Shown here: piece by piece, positions 1 through 14,300 of the stretch | Layout: every line of letters begins with the position of its first letter | How positions within the stretch are numbered: the stretch's first letter is position 1 | Assembly (NCBI GenBank): GCA_963402885.1 | Contig: OY727097.1 | Location: 3,472,001 to 3,536,000, forward strand | Direction: 5' to 3' | Source of the DNA: Antedon bifida | Lineage: Eukaryota > Echinodermata > Crinoidea > Comatulida > Antedonidae | DNA: 64,000 nt | Notes under the pieces: model-generated | Told to the model about the DNA's origin: nothing | Databases searched by the model: none | What the model saw: the letters and a program-made list of their open reading frames with translations, nothing else | Program-made: the position numbers and the translations under genes

Positions 1-184
1 AAAGCAAATACCCATCATAAATTCATTTGAAACTAAATACAAACAAATACTTATTTAAAACTATTAGAACATTAGTCTCAATTGTCTTAAGAATGTTTTT
101 TTTCTTTATTGTGCCTTTTTTGTTTAATTTTATTTGTCAATTAGACAAAATAAAGAAGTGTTTTTATTTCTCTCACATTTAAAT

Positions 185-320
185 AATAATAATATTTATT
201 TTGCCGGAGGACCAAACTTAAAGCCTTGGATTAATGCGTCCTTATCACACAATTATATTTATTAATTTATGTTTCTGTATATTGTATTGTGTGAAACAAT
301 AAACTTCAAACTAAGTTGAT
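185..320 (+). repeat. Possible 3' tail of a non-LTR retroelement
   Basis: The stretch reads like the terminal part of a LINE: a short conserved-looking segment with GGACCAAACTTAAAG, then an AT-rich tail that ends with the polyadenylation signal AATAAA at 298-303. No reverse-transcriptase coding sequence is attached. It could instead be the 3' end of an unseen upstream gene. Confidence 0.3.
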
Positions 321-679
321 TTACCACCATTATTTTACTAGTACTAGACGAAAAACAATGTATCCTCTCACTCGCCAATATTTGACCCTATTCAAAGCGG
401 TATTTACGTACAACTTAATCATGATTTTATTTTAAAATAATAATAAAAACAAATTGAATTGCTAAGAATCAGTTCACACTATATATAATTGAATTTAAAC
501 CATAACATCACGGCCGTAGCGAGATGTTAAAAGCAGACGAGGCAAAGATGCTTTAAATATATTTATCAAATATAAAATATGACGATCTCTGCTGGGGAGT
601 TGGAGTAGGTAGTGAAATTTGAACATTTCAGACGAGGCGAGCGCTTCGTCTGCCTCATGCTGGATACGGCCCTGCCATT

Positions 680-755
680 GGTGATATAATATGGTAGGGC
701 GTATATCAATCAGAAGATTCCGGATTCGAATCTCGGTTGAATCGTTTCTAATTCT
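680..755 (+). repeat. tRNA-like SINE fragment
   Basis: A box-B-like motif (GGATTCGAATC) follows an A-box-like GGTAGGGCGTA by about 35 bases, in the order expected for a tRNA-derived SINE head. The acceptor stem does not pair convincingly, so this is not called as a functional tRNA. Confidence 0.3.
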
Positions 756-2354
756 TCATTTCCTCGTCCTAACCGATTAAAATCATTTCCAATTTCTTTC
801 TTTCTTGTGGTTGCTAAGATGCCTGTAAATTTATATAACTTAATAATACACGAATAATTCGCCTTTTATATGTTATTCTTTCATATATATCAATTGCGTT
901 GACCTTTTGCGGCCATCTCTACGGCTATTAACGTTAATATCAACTGTGTCATTATCTTCACTTAATGTGTATGTTAACTGTTATCCAGATCACAGGATAA
1001 AAGCATTTTTATGTTTATCAATGTAAAATGTTCACAATAGCCATCTGCCTATGTGATCCATGTATTTTCTAGCCGTCAATCTAAATCTCATATTTGACCG
1101 TGATTCGCTTTACTCGGCTTTGTCATGTTTTAACGCAGGTGAATTTTGTCTTATAATGTTCTTGACATTTTACTAGCAGTTGGTGCTTGATTATTTGTCT
1201 ACTAAAAAAACTATAAACATGTTTTTTGTTTGATGTTTACCTTGATTCACGCCAGACTTATTAATGCTGTATCTCCACATACTACTATTTGCCCAGTATC
1301 ATATGGATATCCCAGAATACGGCATCTCATGTATATCACATGTGTTGCCTGTATCATGTAAAGGGTTACGGTAGGTTGTTCTATGAAGTGATACATGTAA
1401 AACACATATTACGCTGTATTATCGAATCGTCGTCCTATGATACTGGATAAATTAGTACCGAGAATCGTATTATTATGTGTTACGTGTTGTGTGTTGTAAA
1501 TTATAGTGAGTAATAGTGCAATATTGTAATTGTATTTTCCGAATTGTTGTTGTATTTTTATAGATTTTTCTTCAATATTTTTTATTTTATAATACAAACA
1601 TTATTAGCTGTGTGCTATTGCTTTTGTACATTTTATATACCGTAAATAAATACAGCAAATCACACATTAGCATATGTTTTACTACATGTTTTGCATGTCT
1701 ATATTTGAAATTAGAATTCTGTAGCCTTCCGACGTCTTGGAAATTAAGAAGCCAATTAAAGAAGATAGACTTGCATGCACTTTTCAACTACTGTTGAAAT
1801 TGTAATTTCTTATACATTAGTTTCACTGTAATTTGTTTGGGATCCAATATAGCCGAGTGTTCTTAAAATGTCTGTTTTAAAACCATTATTAACACAATAA
1901 CGTGTTTAATATTAAAAACATGTATGTCAGCAGCTTATGATTATGATTAAAATCATTATTTAAAATCTACCAGGCGGCGTCGTGGGAGATCCGTTTTCAT
2001 TATTTTCTTTTAGCAATTTAGGTGTCTGCATCTGCCGGAAATCGCGCTTTTCAGCTTGCCTCCTTCATCCTTCGCTCTGATCGAAACGGAGTGGTTTCAT
2101 CGAATTCAAACTATATTAATAGAAAATAATTGTATTTTGTATAATCCTGCTAATAAGTGAATGATAGAACGGTGTAGCAACACTCAGTCAATCTATGTCA
2201 CGTTAATGAGTGATTGGATGTTCCATTGTGTTTCTAATTTTATTATTATTGTATATTTCATTTCTTATCGCTTTCTCAACAGACTGATGTGTTAGTCTCT
2301 TCAGCTCCTCGTTTCCTAGAGGTTTGTTCACAGGATCAGTGCACACACATAATC

Positions 2355-5300
2355 ATGTTCTCGTTGAAACTGTTGACAACTGGGTCTATATTAGGTATGT
2401 ATTATACTTGCCCAAAGGGTGTAGTTATTGTCTATTTCTATGTTAGTCGATTTTTGTCTGTACGTATGAAACACCATACGTGCCAAAATATTTATGTTTT
2501 TACTAATATTAAGTCAAAACTCCGTTTACAAACTAGACTAGGTACCATATGTATTTGTAAATTAATGTCATATTGAAAAAGACTGCTATTTTTATCTCTT
2601 TAACAAAGTGAAGACAAGATTGAAAATGTTTATCTGATTTGAAGATACGTTATTTAACAATTCTATTTATTATTATTTATTATTTAAAAGTTACTAATTT
2701 TGATTTGTCAAAATAGAATTGTAAAATAAAGTGCAGACAAATCATATCATAATATCAGGTGTAGAGTGCCGCTCAGGTCAGATTAGTAGCGCGTTGGCCT
2801 GGCTTTGTTTCCTATTTCTTCATTATTTTTGTCCTTACATATTATAGGCCTATGCACATATTGAGAGAGGTACCCACTCAGGCACGGGTGGGTATTTTTT
2901 CTAGCTTATGACCGCAGTGAAGGAGATCTTTATTATGTCTTCATATGATTTATAGCAACTTCTGTTTTCTGTTTTCGATACACTATTTAATTTATATAAC
3001 AGTACAATATATCATTCGTAATTTCTTAATGGGGTGTGCCGTAATTCGTAGTATTACCCTAAGTAGCAGCAAATGCTCGGTAACTTGTTTAGAATGTTGA
3101 AATATTTAATAATCAATGTCATAGTTTACTGCAAACGTGTTCCTGGTATCGTTATATATTATACATTATTAAATTATACATTGTTTCTATATACGAATCT
3201 AGTGACAGGATGACATGTAAAAGTACTTAATACATCTAGAAGTCAGTTGCAATCCTATAGACGGTTTAAAAAATGTTTTCTGTTAACTACCAATGTAGAC
3301 TTGCCCCAGGTCTGTAGTTATTTCGAGGCTTTTTGAGGTTTGTCTGAAATTTTACAAACTCAAGTATACGTATGAAATGCCATATGTGCCAAAATATTTA
3401 TCTTTTTACTAATGTCAAGTCAAAACTCCGTCTGGAATCCAGACTACTACCAATGGTGCTTGTGCGCACTAACAGTGACTGTGACTTCTTGAACAACTTC
3501 CCGCTTTATTATCCCAATCATAGTTAAAAAATTGAAACATATCTGTGAATATTTCATCAGATAAATGACGCTTTTATTTCTTTTCTAAAGCACTTTATCA
3601 GTTGGTATTTTGCTGCGAAAGTGGATGGTTTCCCTGTGGCGATGACATTAGTGAATGTTTACCACAGGCGGTACAATGTGATGACGTCATAGATTGCGAT
3701 AACGCGGCAGATGAAGTAGGGTGTGGTATGTCATTTTTATAGTTTTTTTTTATTTTCAATTATGCATGGATTGGTGAATGTTATCGTGCCACTGAGAACT
3801 GTTCTAAGCCTAAAGTTAGGCATATAATTTTAATTTTACCTCCATGGGTTAGGTTGTTCCGAATGTACTCCATGTTAATTTATGAAATTTAGTATCTAAA
3901 AAATAGTTACAAAATGTAGACATAAATACAAGAATAAGCGGTGAGTGGCCAAGCGGTTAAGACAGTGGAACCGCAATACTTGCCATATTAACATCGGGAA
4001 GGGTTCGAGCCTTCTGGTGGTAGAACGAGTCTTCTCGGATAAGGACTATAAACCGTAGGTCCAGTGTACACATCTGGCTCATGTGCACTTTAAAGAACCT
4101 AGTACATCTTTTGAGACGAGTACACACAGTCACTGTCACTCATCAAGAGGGCTCCTTGATTGTCAGCATACGATGTTTAGGGTCACCCTCTATAAATAAG
4201 GTGTAATAAAAAAATATTGAAGAGTTGAAAAAGCAGGGTTCGAACGTCGAATTACCGCCAGTGACACACATGCTCAAAAAAAAAGACTTAAAGCATAGAT
4301 TACTTTTTGCTAAGCAAGCATACATAACTACTATGATGTTCTCTTTCTGTTATTAATATATAGGACAATATTTCGATGTCAGTTTAGTAGGAATCCAATC
4401 TGTAAGATAAGAATGTCAATTCATGTAATCGATCAACGCAATTTAGCAAAACATTACAATCATGCATATCTGAAGGAAACTTATTAGGTTTGTGACCATG
4501 AACGAGTTTACGAATACCCAAGTCGGTAATAATAATATTTTCATTTTATTTTATTAAATTTCCTACGTGAACTACAGATTATGCAATTTTAGCATTCATC
4601 AATCAAACAAATCGATATAAAATATTAGGCCCCTACATAAAACATAATTACAATATTTGTACATTTGTTCTCATTATTTTAAAATCCTTTCTCTGAAATT
4701 GAAAGCCAATATATTTTGATCATGATTATGTATGATGATCAATTATAGATGTTTTTTTGAAGGAGCTTTATACGAGGCTCGAGACGAAAGGTAATTACTG
4801 CGAATAAATCGGCGTTATGTAACTCTGTGGTCGACCACGTGATAACAATCCTATTCAAAATTGGTGCCCTTGCAGAGTAGATGTCCCCTCACAACAACGT
4901 TACGGACATGCGCAGACGATCGTCATAACTTGACTTTTTACTTTGATATCATGTATTATTTTTCAATACAATATACTTTAAAAATACAAATTATAAATGA
5001 TAGAAAAAAATTACACTACAGAGGAAAATTCATTCACGTCAAAACCCAGGGAAAAAAATGAGGAATAAGGTTTAAAAAATAAAATAATCAACGCTATTAT
5101 TGTAAAAAGAAAAAGATGAGAAGCAAAATAAACATTTGAAATGAAAATATTTATACTTTTAACCTGTTAATTAAGTGTTAACAAAACAAACATTAAAAAA
5201 AATATTGCTTGTATAAAAAATATTGATTCTCTGAAAACTAATAATAACTATAAGTATTATTCTCAATCGTTCTAGAATTATTGCATCGTTAATACGTTGC

Positions 5301-8300
5301 TATGGTTTCAAGCTGTAAACGACCAATCAAATTGAAGCAGATTGATCAAACTTAACCGAAATAGCAAAGATCGTTATAACATTAACTGCGTATTATCTAA
5401 GTACACATCTAGTTGTCTTCAATGGTGTACGTCCATAGATAATTATATTTTGAGTTATTACATTATATTTTGCAACGAAGTATAGTATATGATGTGTTTA
5501 ATGAGATGTATAAATATGCTCTTTCGTTTTGGTTCCCACGTGGACGCAACGCAATAAGTTGACGCGTCTAACAAAGCAACAGTTCGGACGTCGCGATTGG
5601 TCAAATTTTCGTTCGGTCTGCCTACGTCCTTGCGTTGCGTCTTTGAAATGGGAACAAATCTTTACGTAGGGTTTTAGTGGGAACCAATTTTTACGTTGCG
5701 TTTTAGTTTGAACTAATCCTTAAGTTGGATCCTAGTGGGAACCAATCTTTACGTTGCGTCCTAGTGGGAACCAAATCTTTAAGCGTGGTTCCCACTAGCG
5801 ACGCAACGTAACGCAATCTACGCAACGTAAGAAAATGCCCTTCTAATAATTGTGTTTGCCCCCGCTTGCGTGAAATCAAACCTGCGATGTTTGCAGCACT
5901 ATTGCGTCGTCGGTTCCCACTTGTGATTACGCAATACAGTACTTTGCTTCGCTGCTTTGCGTTCTAGTGGGAACCACGCTTTATTACTGTGCCAGATCAA
6001 ACTGGCAAACAACAGACATCAAATCATAAGAAAAAACCATGATTTTGATGATGACAGGGTTATAAAAAGTATATCAAACTTGCAATTCATCACACAACCT
6101 GATAACCTGCGCGTAACACGTCTGATAACCGTACCTATTAACAAAATATAAACATCAGCAGGCCTCCAAAATGTAGCGAATATAGTATTCCAATTTTACA
6201 CTTTCTCTGGGAAAAAATTAGAAACAAGTGTTTCTCAACTGATTTGTGTCATATGGGGTCTATATATCCACCAAAAAAAAAAGTTCCAGCTCATCTGGCC
6301 TGGGGAAAGTCGCCATAGAATACAGGTTTTTGCTCATATCTCCTCTTCTACATCATGTATTTCTTTTTTGTCTTATGTGGGTTCATCCCACTTTTATTCC
6401 CATATACATTTTCATATAAATACTGTATATTAATTTATACACATTTGTTCTAACATTGTATTTTTTGTTATGTGTTTTTACATACATGATTTTTGTTGTT
6501 GTAATCTTTTCTCTATTCATTATTTACTATAATTGTCTCTTATAATGTATACATAATTTCATCTTTTAATGTATTTTTTTTCTCGTTTATGTTATAAATA
6601 AATTAATTAATTAATATTTCATATTAAACCAAAGAAACAAATTACTATGGCCGATTTTAAAGTATGTTAAACAAATCACAAAATATACTTAGGCCTAACA
6701 TTGGAAATAATTCCTCCATAATGGTAAAATTATAGGTTTGCGATATGATTGAGAATGTCTCGATGTTCGGTTGTTACAATTCTACTAAGTCTAATATATT
6801 TAGGCCTAACATTGGAAATAATTCCTCCATAATGGTAAAATTATAGGTTTGCGATATGGTTGAGAATGTCTCGATGTTCGGTTGTTACAATTCTACTAAG
6901 TCTAATATACTTAGGCCTAACATTGGAAATAATTCCTCCATAATGGTAAAATTATAGGTTTGCGATATGATTGAGAATGTCTCGATGTTCGGTTGTTACA
7001 ATTCTACTACCGTCTTCTGATGAATTACACACAGCGTGCTGCAACTTATCTTTATTCATCCAAATCTTTTAAACAATATAATGTTTTTTTAAATAATATT
7101 TAGAAGAAAAGGCTGGGTTTGGAAACGATTTCGATAGACGCCATAATGCAACAATAAGCGGGAAGTATGAAATGTATAACACACAGAAGAACGTCTGCTG
7201 TAAGTTGATACATTCATTGAATTCGGTAGAACCCCTCTTTTGGGTCACCCCTTAAGCTTGGTTCCCACTAGGACGCAACGCAACACGTAACGCAACGCAA
7301 AGGTATTTGACTAATCACAAGCGATGGATTATTCGAACAGTCGCGTGTGATTGGTCAACTTGCTTGCATTTCGTCTGCTTCCTTAGTGGATACACCCTTT
7401 ATTTGGAGACACTTTCCGTTAAACGAGAGAGAGGAAATTTATTACACGGCCAACCAAGGAAAGCCACTTTGTCATGTCTAAAAGGTGTCCCTTTAATAGA
7501 GGTTCTGCTGTATTCGGTGAAACAACGTATAGTATAGTTTTGTATGTACCACACTCTTCTAAAATACTGTATAAAGGACATTTTCTAAGTCATTAGACTA
7601 GGGTTTTGGTATCATGTTATACAACCTTCGTGTATATCGATTCTTCTATATTGATACATACGTTCATCGTGTAACAATCACAGTGATGTAGGCTCTATCT
7701 CTACATCTACGTGACAAAGACACATTCCGTAATACATCATCTCACATGTTTATCACACGTTAAACACACGTGGTGCCTGTATGATGGAAAGTTAGATTAG
7801 GGTTAGGTTACATTCATCACATGTGAATCACATGAGTGAACGTGTATCCCAGAATTTGCCTATAATACTGTGAAATTTAGAGTAGGCCTACATCGTGATA
7901 CTTTCAATTTTATTTCAGTAATTCCTGTTTACCCCGTGGTGTGTAGATGTGGCAACAGGACAGAAATCGATTGTTCCTCTACAGGAATGACGAAAGTACC
8001 TGAATCTATTTCACCAAATATATCTCGATTGTAAGAAAAAAATAATTATTTAATTTCCTAATCTACCTTTTGAAAATTCTATTTCCTGGCAACGCTGCAG
8101 TGGTGAGTCCAGGAAATTGATGAGACTTCCTGTTGACATAAAAAGTCCTCTCTAATACGCATATAATATTAATATTATTATTATTTATTATTATCCCTTA
8201 GGCCTATTTATATTCATCAGTCTACAAAGTAAAGTAATTGCAATGTCACCAATGTGTAATACCACAAACAAACATGTAAACAGAAAAACAGTTCTCTAAT

Positions 8301-11300
8301 ATTAACATTTTATTTAAAATAATAATAATAATAAATATTGATAATAACAGTAATTATTTAAACCATAATTGTACAAAAAGATTATAATACTTATACATAA
8401 TAAAGTGGAAATATAATAAATAGAAATAAATAATACGTAATAAATGAGATGATTGCTTGTCCAAAAAAATTATAATCATATTAAAATTACCAAATTAAAT
8501 AACTATCTTTTCTCGCGGAAGCGCAAACCTGAGTACGGCAACTAAATAGCAATCGATAGAAACCAGTCAGACGTAGAATAAGAGATGTTGAAGTTTTATT
8601 TTCAGTTGCCGCCGGCAGTAAACATTTAAACTGCAGGTGCGAGATTATTTTTGGCTTAGTACGCGCGCTTTAACATTTGTTTTAGCAAAATACGCAGTTA
8701 ACCGACAAAATGAATAAGAACCAACTTTGTTGATGATATGATAAAGCTCTCTGTCTACACTATCTAGTTTGACAAAAAAAATAGTGATATGCCCAAATAT
8801 GGTAGTGATATGCCCAAATATGGTAGTGATATGCCCAAATATGGTAGTGATATGACATCACCGTGGGCACATCACATTTGTTTTGTCACATAAAATGTGA
8901 TAGTGTAGACAGAGCTTAATACTATAATTTCGTTTGATGTTTAGAAACTTATTTGGAAACAACATCAAGTTACTGGAAAATCGTTCAATGGCAAAGTACA
9001 GAGTTCTTCGTAAACTGTGAGTTAAGGCTGGTTTCCTGTCGACGTACATATCAACGTAGTAATTCCCTTACTCTACACTATCAAACTAGTTTGACAAAAG
9101 CGTGTGATGTGCCTAAATACGGTAGTGATATGCCCAAGTGGTACGGTAGTAATATACCAAAATATGGTAGTGATATAACATCGTCCATATATGGGGACAT
9201 CACATTTTGTTGTCACATAAAGTTAGATAGTGTAGACAGTTTTAGAGTTTCACATGTAGGCTTGCATTTATAAGATTGTTGAATCGTGTCTGATGTCAAG
9301 AAAGACACTGTTGACGTGCAGTATCTCTTCCATTTAGTGACGCATATGTATGTGTATTGTGTTGTTCACCGGCGTGAGTTTACTTACGATCTACACACGT
9401 TTACACCGTGTTAACTTAAAGCTCTGTCTACACTATCAAACTAGTTTGACAAAAAAGTGTGATTGCCCAAATATGGTAGAGATATGCTTAAATATGGACA
9501 TATATGGGCACATCACATTTTTTTGTCACATAAGGTTTGATAGTGTCGACAGAGCTTAAGACCTACTACGTACTTCAAATACTAGTTTTATGAATTATCT
9601 TCTATTTGGCATGTTCTACCCAAGTGTATATCAAGTTCATTTATACTATCAATTTAAAGTATAGATAAGATAATTGATTTTTTTTTATTGTGTACCGGTA
9701 TTTATTTTCCAGTTATCCCTACTAATTTTTGATGATTTTTGTCTAAATTATTAGATCGTTAGCCGATAATTATATTGCGGCTGTTGATGTTAATGCGTTC
9801 CAGGGACTTGTAGATTTGCAAAAACTGTAAGTGTCTGGTTTGATTTGATTTGAATTTATTTGAAAAATCATCATAAAAAATACATAAAAAGTGATAACAT
9901 AAATTACGGACATTACAAATAATACATTTATAAAAGATTTTCCAGGATAGCCCAAAAGGCTTATCAGCTTATTTCCATTGGGATCCTTTTACAATCTAAA
10001 ATAAAAAATATAAACATTACAAAGTAAATATAACAATAATATAAAAAACAAGTTAAATTAAAGACTATGATTGACTTATATAGTTATTTGGTTAATTCGA
10101 TTTTTGTTACTTGTATTTGCAAAATGCTCTTTGTTTTGTTTTTTTTTTCGATAACGTCCACAACTTTTAGGTAAAGTGAAGTAAACTTTATTGAACAAAC
10201 CGCTTTTGTGTCAGCGGCAGATGTTCACAGGACATTATAAAAACCACAAGAAAAGTAATGAAAAATAACATGTAACTCACGACTCTTTCAACTCCACTCC
10301 CTAAGCCTCAAATGCGGCTTATATTTTATAAGCACAATAAATTATGAAATAGTGTATCCATCGTAATTGGCGCGTTTATCGTTGTTGGATGCGTATGAAA
10401 TATGTTTTTATACAATAAGAATGGAGCGAATTATTCAAGTAACAGTCTACTACACTACTTAACGTTGATGATGGAGTATGTGTATTATTTGCTTATTATT
10501 ATCCTTATTGTTGTTATCAATATCATTAACATTATATTATGTAAAGAAAATACTAAGCCTTATATTATTATTAAAAATATCAGTAGTATTATTGGTGTGC
10601 CAAAACATATTATACGAAGATGACATACATTTCAGGAAAATCAAAATATTCAGTAGATCACAAATCTCGAGTTATCCTTATCTTAAATATGGACCGAAAT
10701 AATAAATAGCACGCCCTCTGTCGCTCTCTACATTTGGCAAAACTTCAGTTTTTGATTCTGTTCAATTTTTTAGGCCTATTTTAACACGATTTTGGCATTG
10801 CTACCAACAAACATAGCTTACACAAAGATTGTCCGAAACGAGTATGAAGTGCCGAGGTATGGAAAGCGTTATGTGTAAAAACAATTTTAAACTCGTAATC
10901 TTTTTCTGTTTTGTTGCGTTTCTAGATATTTGTCCGAGAACAAAATAAAAAGTCTACCTGATGGTGTGTTTATGCCTCTTACAAATCTTGAGTGGCTGTA
11001 AGTATTTAGTTTTGTTTATTAAAATTGTGGATTTTCTGTACTGTATAATTTAACCAGTCTCATTTCTAATACATAATAAGCCTAACCGAACAGTCGCCAC
11101 ATACGACACTGTATTACGAGAATGTTGTCAATGATAGGATAATGTGGATAATGAATATAGGCCTACAGACAGAAAATCGGTTGATTATTCTAGATATAAC
11201 TTAACCTAAAACTCTGTCTACACTATCACACTAGTTTGACCAAAAAAGTGTGCCCAAATATGGTAGTGATATGCCCAAATATGGTAGTGATATGACATCA

Positions 11301-14300
11301 TTATGTCCATACATGGGCACCACATCACATGTTTTGTCACATCAACTTTGATAGTGTAGACAGAACTTTTAAGTGGTATGTTACTAAAGTTGATACGTTG
11401 TAATCAGCATTTATTTCACTTACCATACGATGAACTGACTTTAGATTTAATTTTTTTTTTCATTTTTTCATTGACAGGTAAAATAAATAAAAATTATGAA
11501 TGTGCCATTTGATTTTAATCTACTTACAGTTCAAATAAAAGTATACAGTCACAGGAGAATACTTAAAAAGACATGAAACTAATTTAGACAGGCTGTAATC
11601 ATTGAAGTCACAAAAAGCCGCGGTCATACATGGATGGGGGAGGGTGGGATTTGTTTTAAAGAGCATCCACATGCGATGTTTGCAGCACAGTTGCGTCGTC
11701 GATTCTCACTTGTGTTTACGCAATACAAAACTTTGCGTTGATACGTTGCTGCGTTGCATTCTAGTGGGAACCACGCTTAAGTGAACTCATTGAAAGCTCT
11801 GACGGAATTAATCGGGATGTGGATGCTCTTTCAAACAAATCCCACCCTCCCCCATCCATGTGTGACCGCGGCTTTTTGTGACTTCAATGATTACAGCCTG
11901 TAAGGCGACAGTTATGTGTATGCTTACTTTTATGTATATCCTATATAGTGATAGATATTTTAAATAATATTTGTTAGAATGGCAAATATAAATGTAACAT
12001 GGGAGAAAATATGAACAATATAATAATAATGTATAGTTTAATTATGTGAATGTAGTAGATGTAAGAACTTCCATCAATCAAGCAAATAATGACATACCAG
12101 TTTTACTTTTCCATGGTAAAGCGTGGTTCCCACTAGCGACGCAACGTAACGCAACATAAGAAAATGCCCTTCCAATAATTGTGTTTGCACCCGCCTGCGT
12201 AAAATCAAACCTGCGATGTTTGCAGCACAGTTGCGTCGTCGGTTCTCACTTGTGATTACGCAATATAGAACTTTGCGTCAATACGTCGTAGCGTTGCGTT
12301 ACGTTGCGTCCTAGTGAGAACCAAGCTTAAAATAGTAATAACAGTTGACGTTTTATAACATTTTATAAGTCAATTTGCATTATTTATTTAAGTTCGACTG
12401 CACCACCATTAAGTATGTTGTTACTCGGGTCTAAAATATTGAATGTCAATAAATGTATTTATTACCAGAATGAATGTCCCAGTTTGCCATACACAGGGGT
12501 AACCCTTTTCTATTTGATTTGAATTGTAACATATCAAATTATTTCTTACTTTCGTGTTTACATTTTCTTTTTATTTTTTTTTTGGAATTGTAACTATATT
12601 AAATCGTTTCTTACTTTCATGAAAATGTACACAATTGTTTACAGAATGATGGACCACAACGAATTAACAACATTTGAGGGAAATCCGTTTGCTGGCTTGA
12701 ATAATTTATATTGGTTGTAAGTTAAACTAAATATTCTTGAAAATGGTAATTTATACATTGTATTCATTTAGCACTACAGCTACCTTTCTGTACGCTTCCT
12801 TCACATAAATTATAATTTATAGAAAAAGACAGATCGAATTCCTTCTATTTTGATGTTTTATCCAACATTATTCAATGCATCTTCTGATATGTCAATTCAT
12901 TTATATAAAACGGTCAGAAAATTGTTGAACATTCTTATTTCATAGATCAGTTCGCCATAACAAGATCAACGATCCAAACATAGGGAATGTGTTTGAAAAT
13001 CTGCCATCTTTAGAGTGGTTGTAAGTATACAACATCAACTACTCGAACACAATTAAGAACACAAATAAGATAGTTTAACAAGAAAGATTTTAATCATGTA
13101 TTTTACCGCCATCTTTCATTTTTACATTTTAATTAACATCGTATCTAAAATTTTAAATGAAAACAAATATGTTCATGGTTAATACCGAATTCAAGTATCT
13201 TATTATGTAAATATACCTGTAATTTAACTACTTTAAACACTTTAATTGTCACAAATGTACTTATATGTACAATATATTCATCACTGAGAATTTAAATAAA
13301 CGTGAGATGAATTCACACAAGACAAAACAAAATATCAACCATCGACCTAAGAGGCTACCGTACATTTATACTAGAATGTGTTTTAACATACAATTCAATA
13401 GATCCAGTTAAGTTTGAAACCCGGATGTAATACGTTGTCTTCTAAATTATAATTTATTCATTATCATAATCGCCTCATACATCCTGTTGTGTACACCCGA
13501 AGCTACCCTTTAACATTGGTTTAAAAATCACTTAAGCGTGGTTCCCACTAGAACGCAACGCAGCGACGTATCGACGCAAAGTGCTGTATTGCGTAAGTAA
13601 TCACAAGTGGGAACCGACGACTGAACAGTGCTGCAAACATCGTAGCTTTGATTTCACGCAGGTGGGGGCAAACACAATGATTGGAAGGGCATTTGCTTAC
13701 GTTGCGTAGATTGCGTTACGTTGCGTCGCTATAATTGAGAACCAAACTTTAGTCTTAACACAGCAAAGAATGTTTCCAGTGTCTTTTATAGTAGGTTTAT
13801 TATTTATTTTTAGAGAACTTGACAATAACCGAATTACTACATTGAATGCAGATAGCTTTGCTGGGGATACATCATTGTCGACATTGTAAGTGTAAACTTA
13901 TATCAAAATATCCCTTTTGATCATCATCATCATCTCTGCCACGGAGTATAATTATATGTTTCGTTCTTAGTGTGCCCACCTGATGTCATGAATAGTCCTT
14001 GAAACGACAGGAATTAGAAATAGGGTTGGTTTGTTAAATGGCCTACACATAAAGGTTTATCGCAAATAGCTTGATTTCGTGAGGAACGTCATTGCACAAT
14101 GCATGATGGGAAGGGTGTGGGAGCAAAGGTCACGACGTAGAAACATCAAATCACGTACGTACGCGTCGTGACGTTTGCCCTCAAACACTTTCGCTATTTT
14201 CGATAAACCTTATTACCAAGATCAAGTTGCTTTACAAGAACCAATCTGGTGGTGAAAAGGCATGATGAACTGCGTACATGCAGTAATCTGGCCGCGCGCA

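Larger units (their letters stand above)
1..2354. other. Upstream non-coding region
   Basis: No protein-coding exon could be supported before the ATG at 2355. The stretch is AT-rich. It holds two weak repeat-like pieces listed separately (a retroelement-like tail near 185-320 and a tRNA-like fragment near 680-755). A plausible splice acceptor at about 2274-2281 (ending CAACAG) could start the 5' UTR part of the first receptor exon. No promoter was convincing. Confidence 0.5.

Noticed and set aside
3938..4015. Functional tRNA gene
   Set aside because: A and B boxes are present but there is no matching acceptor stem, and SINE body sequence follows.
11602..11784. 60-codon frame in the foldback element
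   Set aside because: It runs through inverted-repeat and MITE sequence only.
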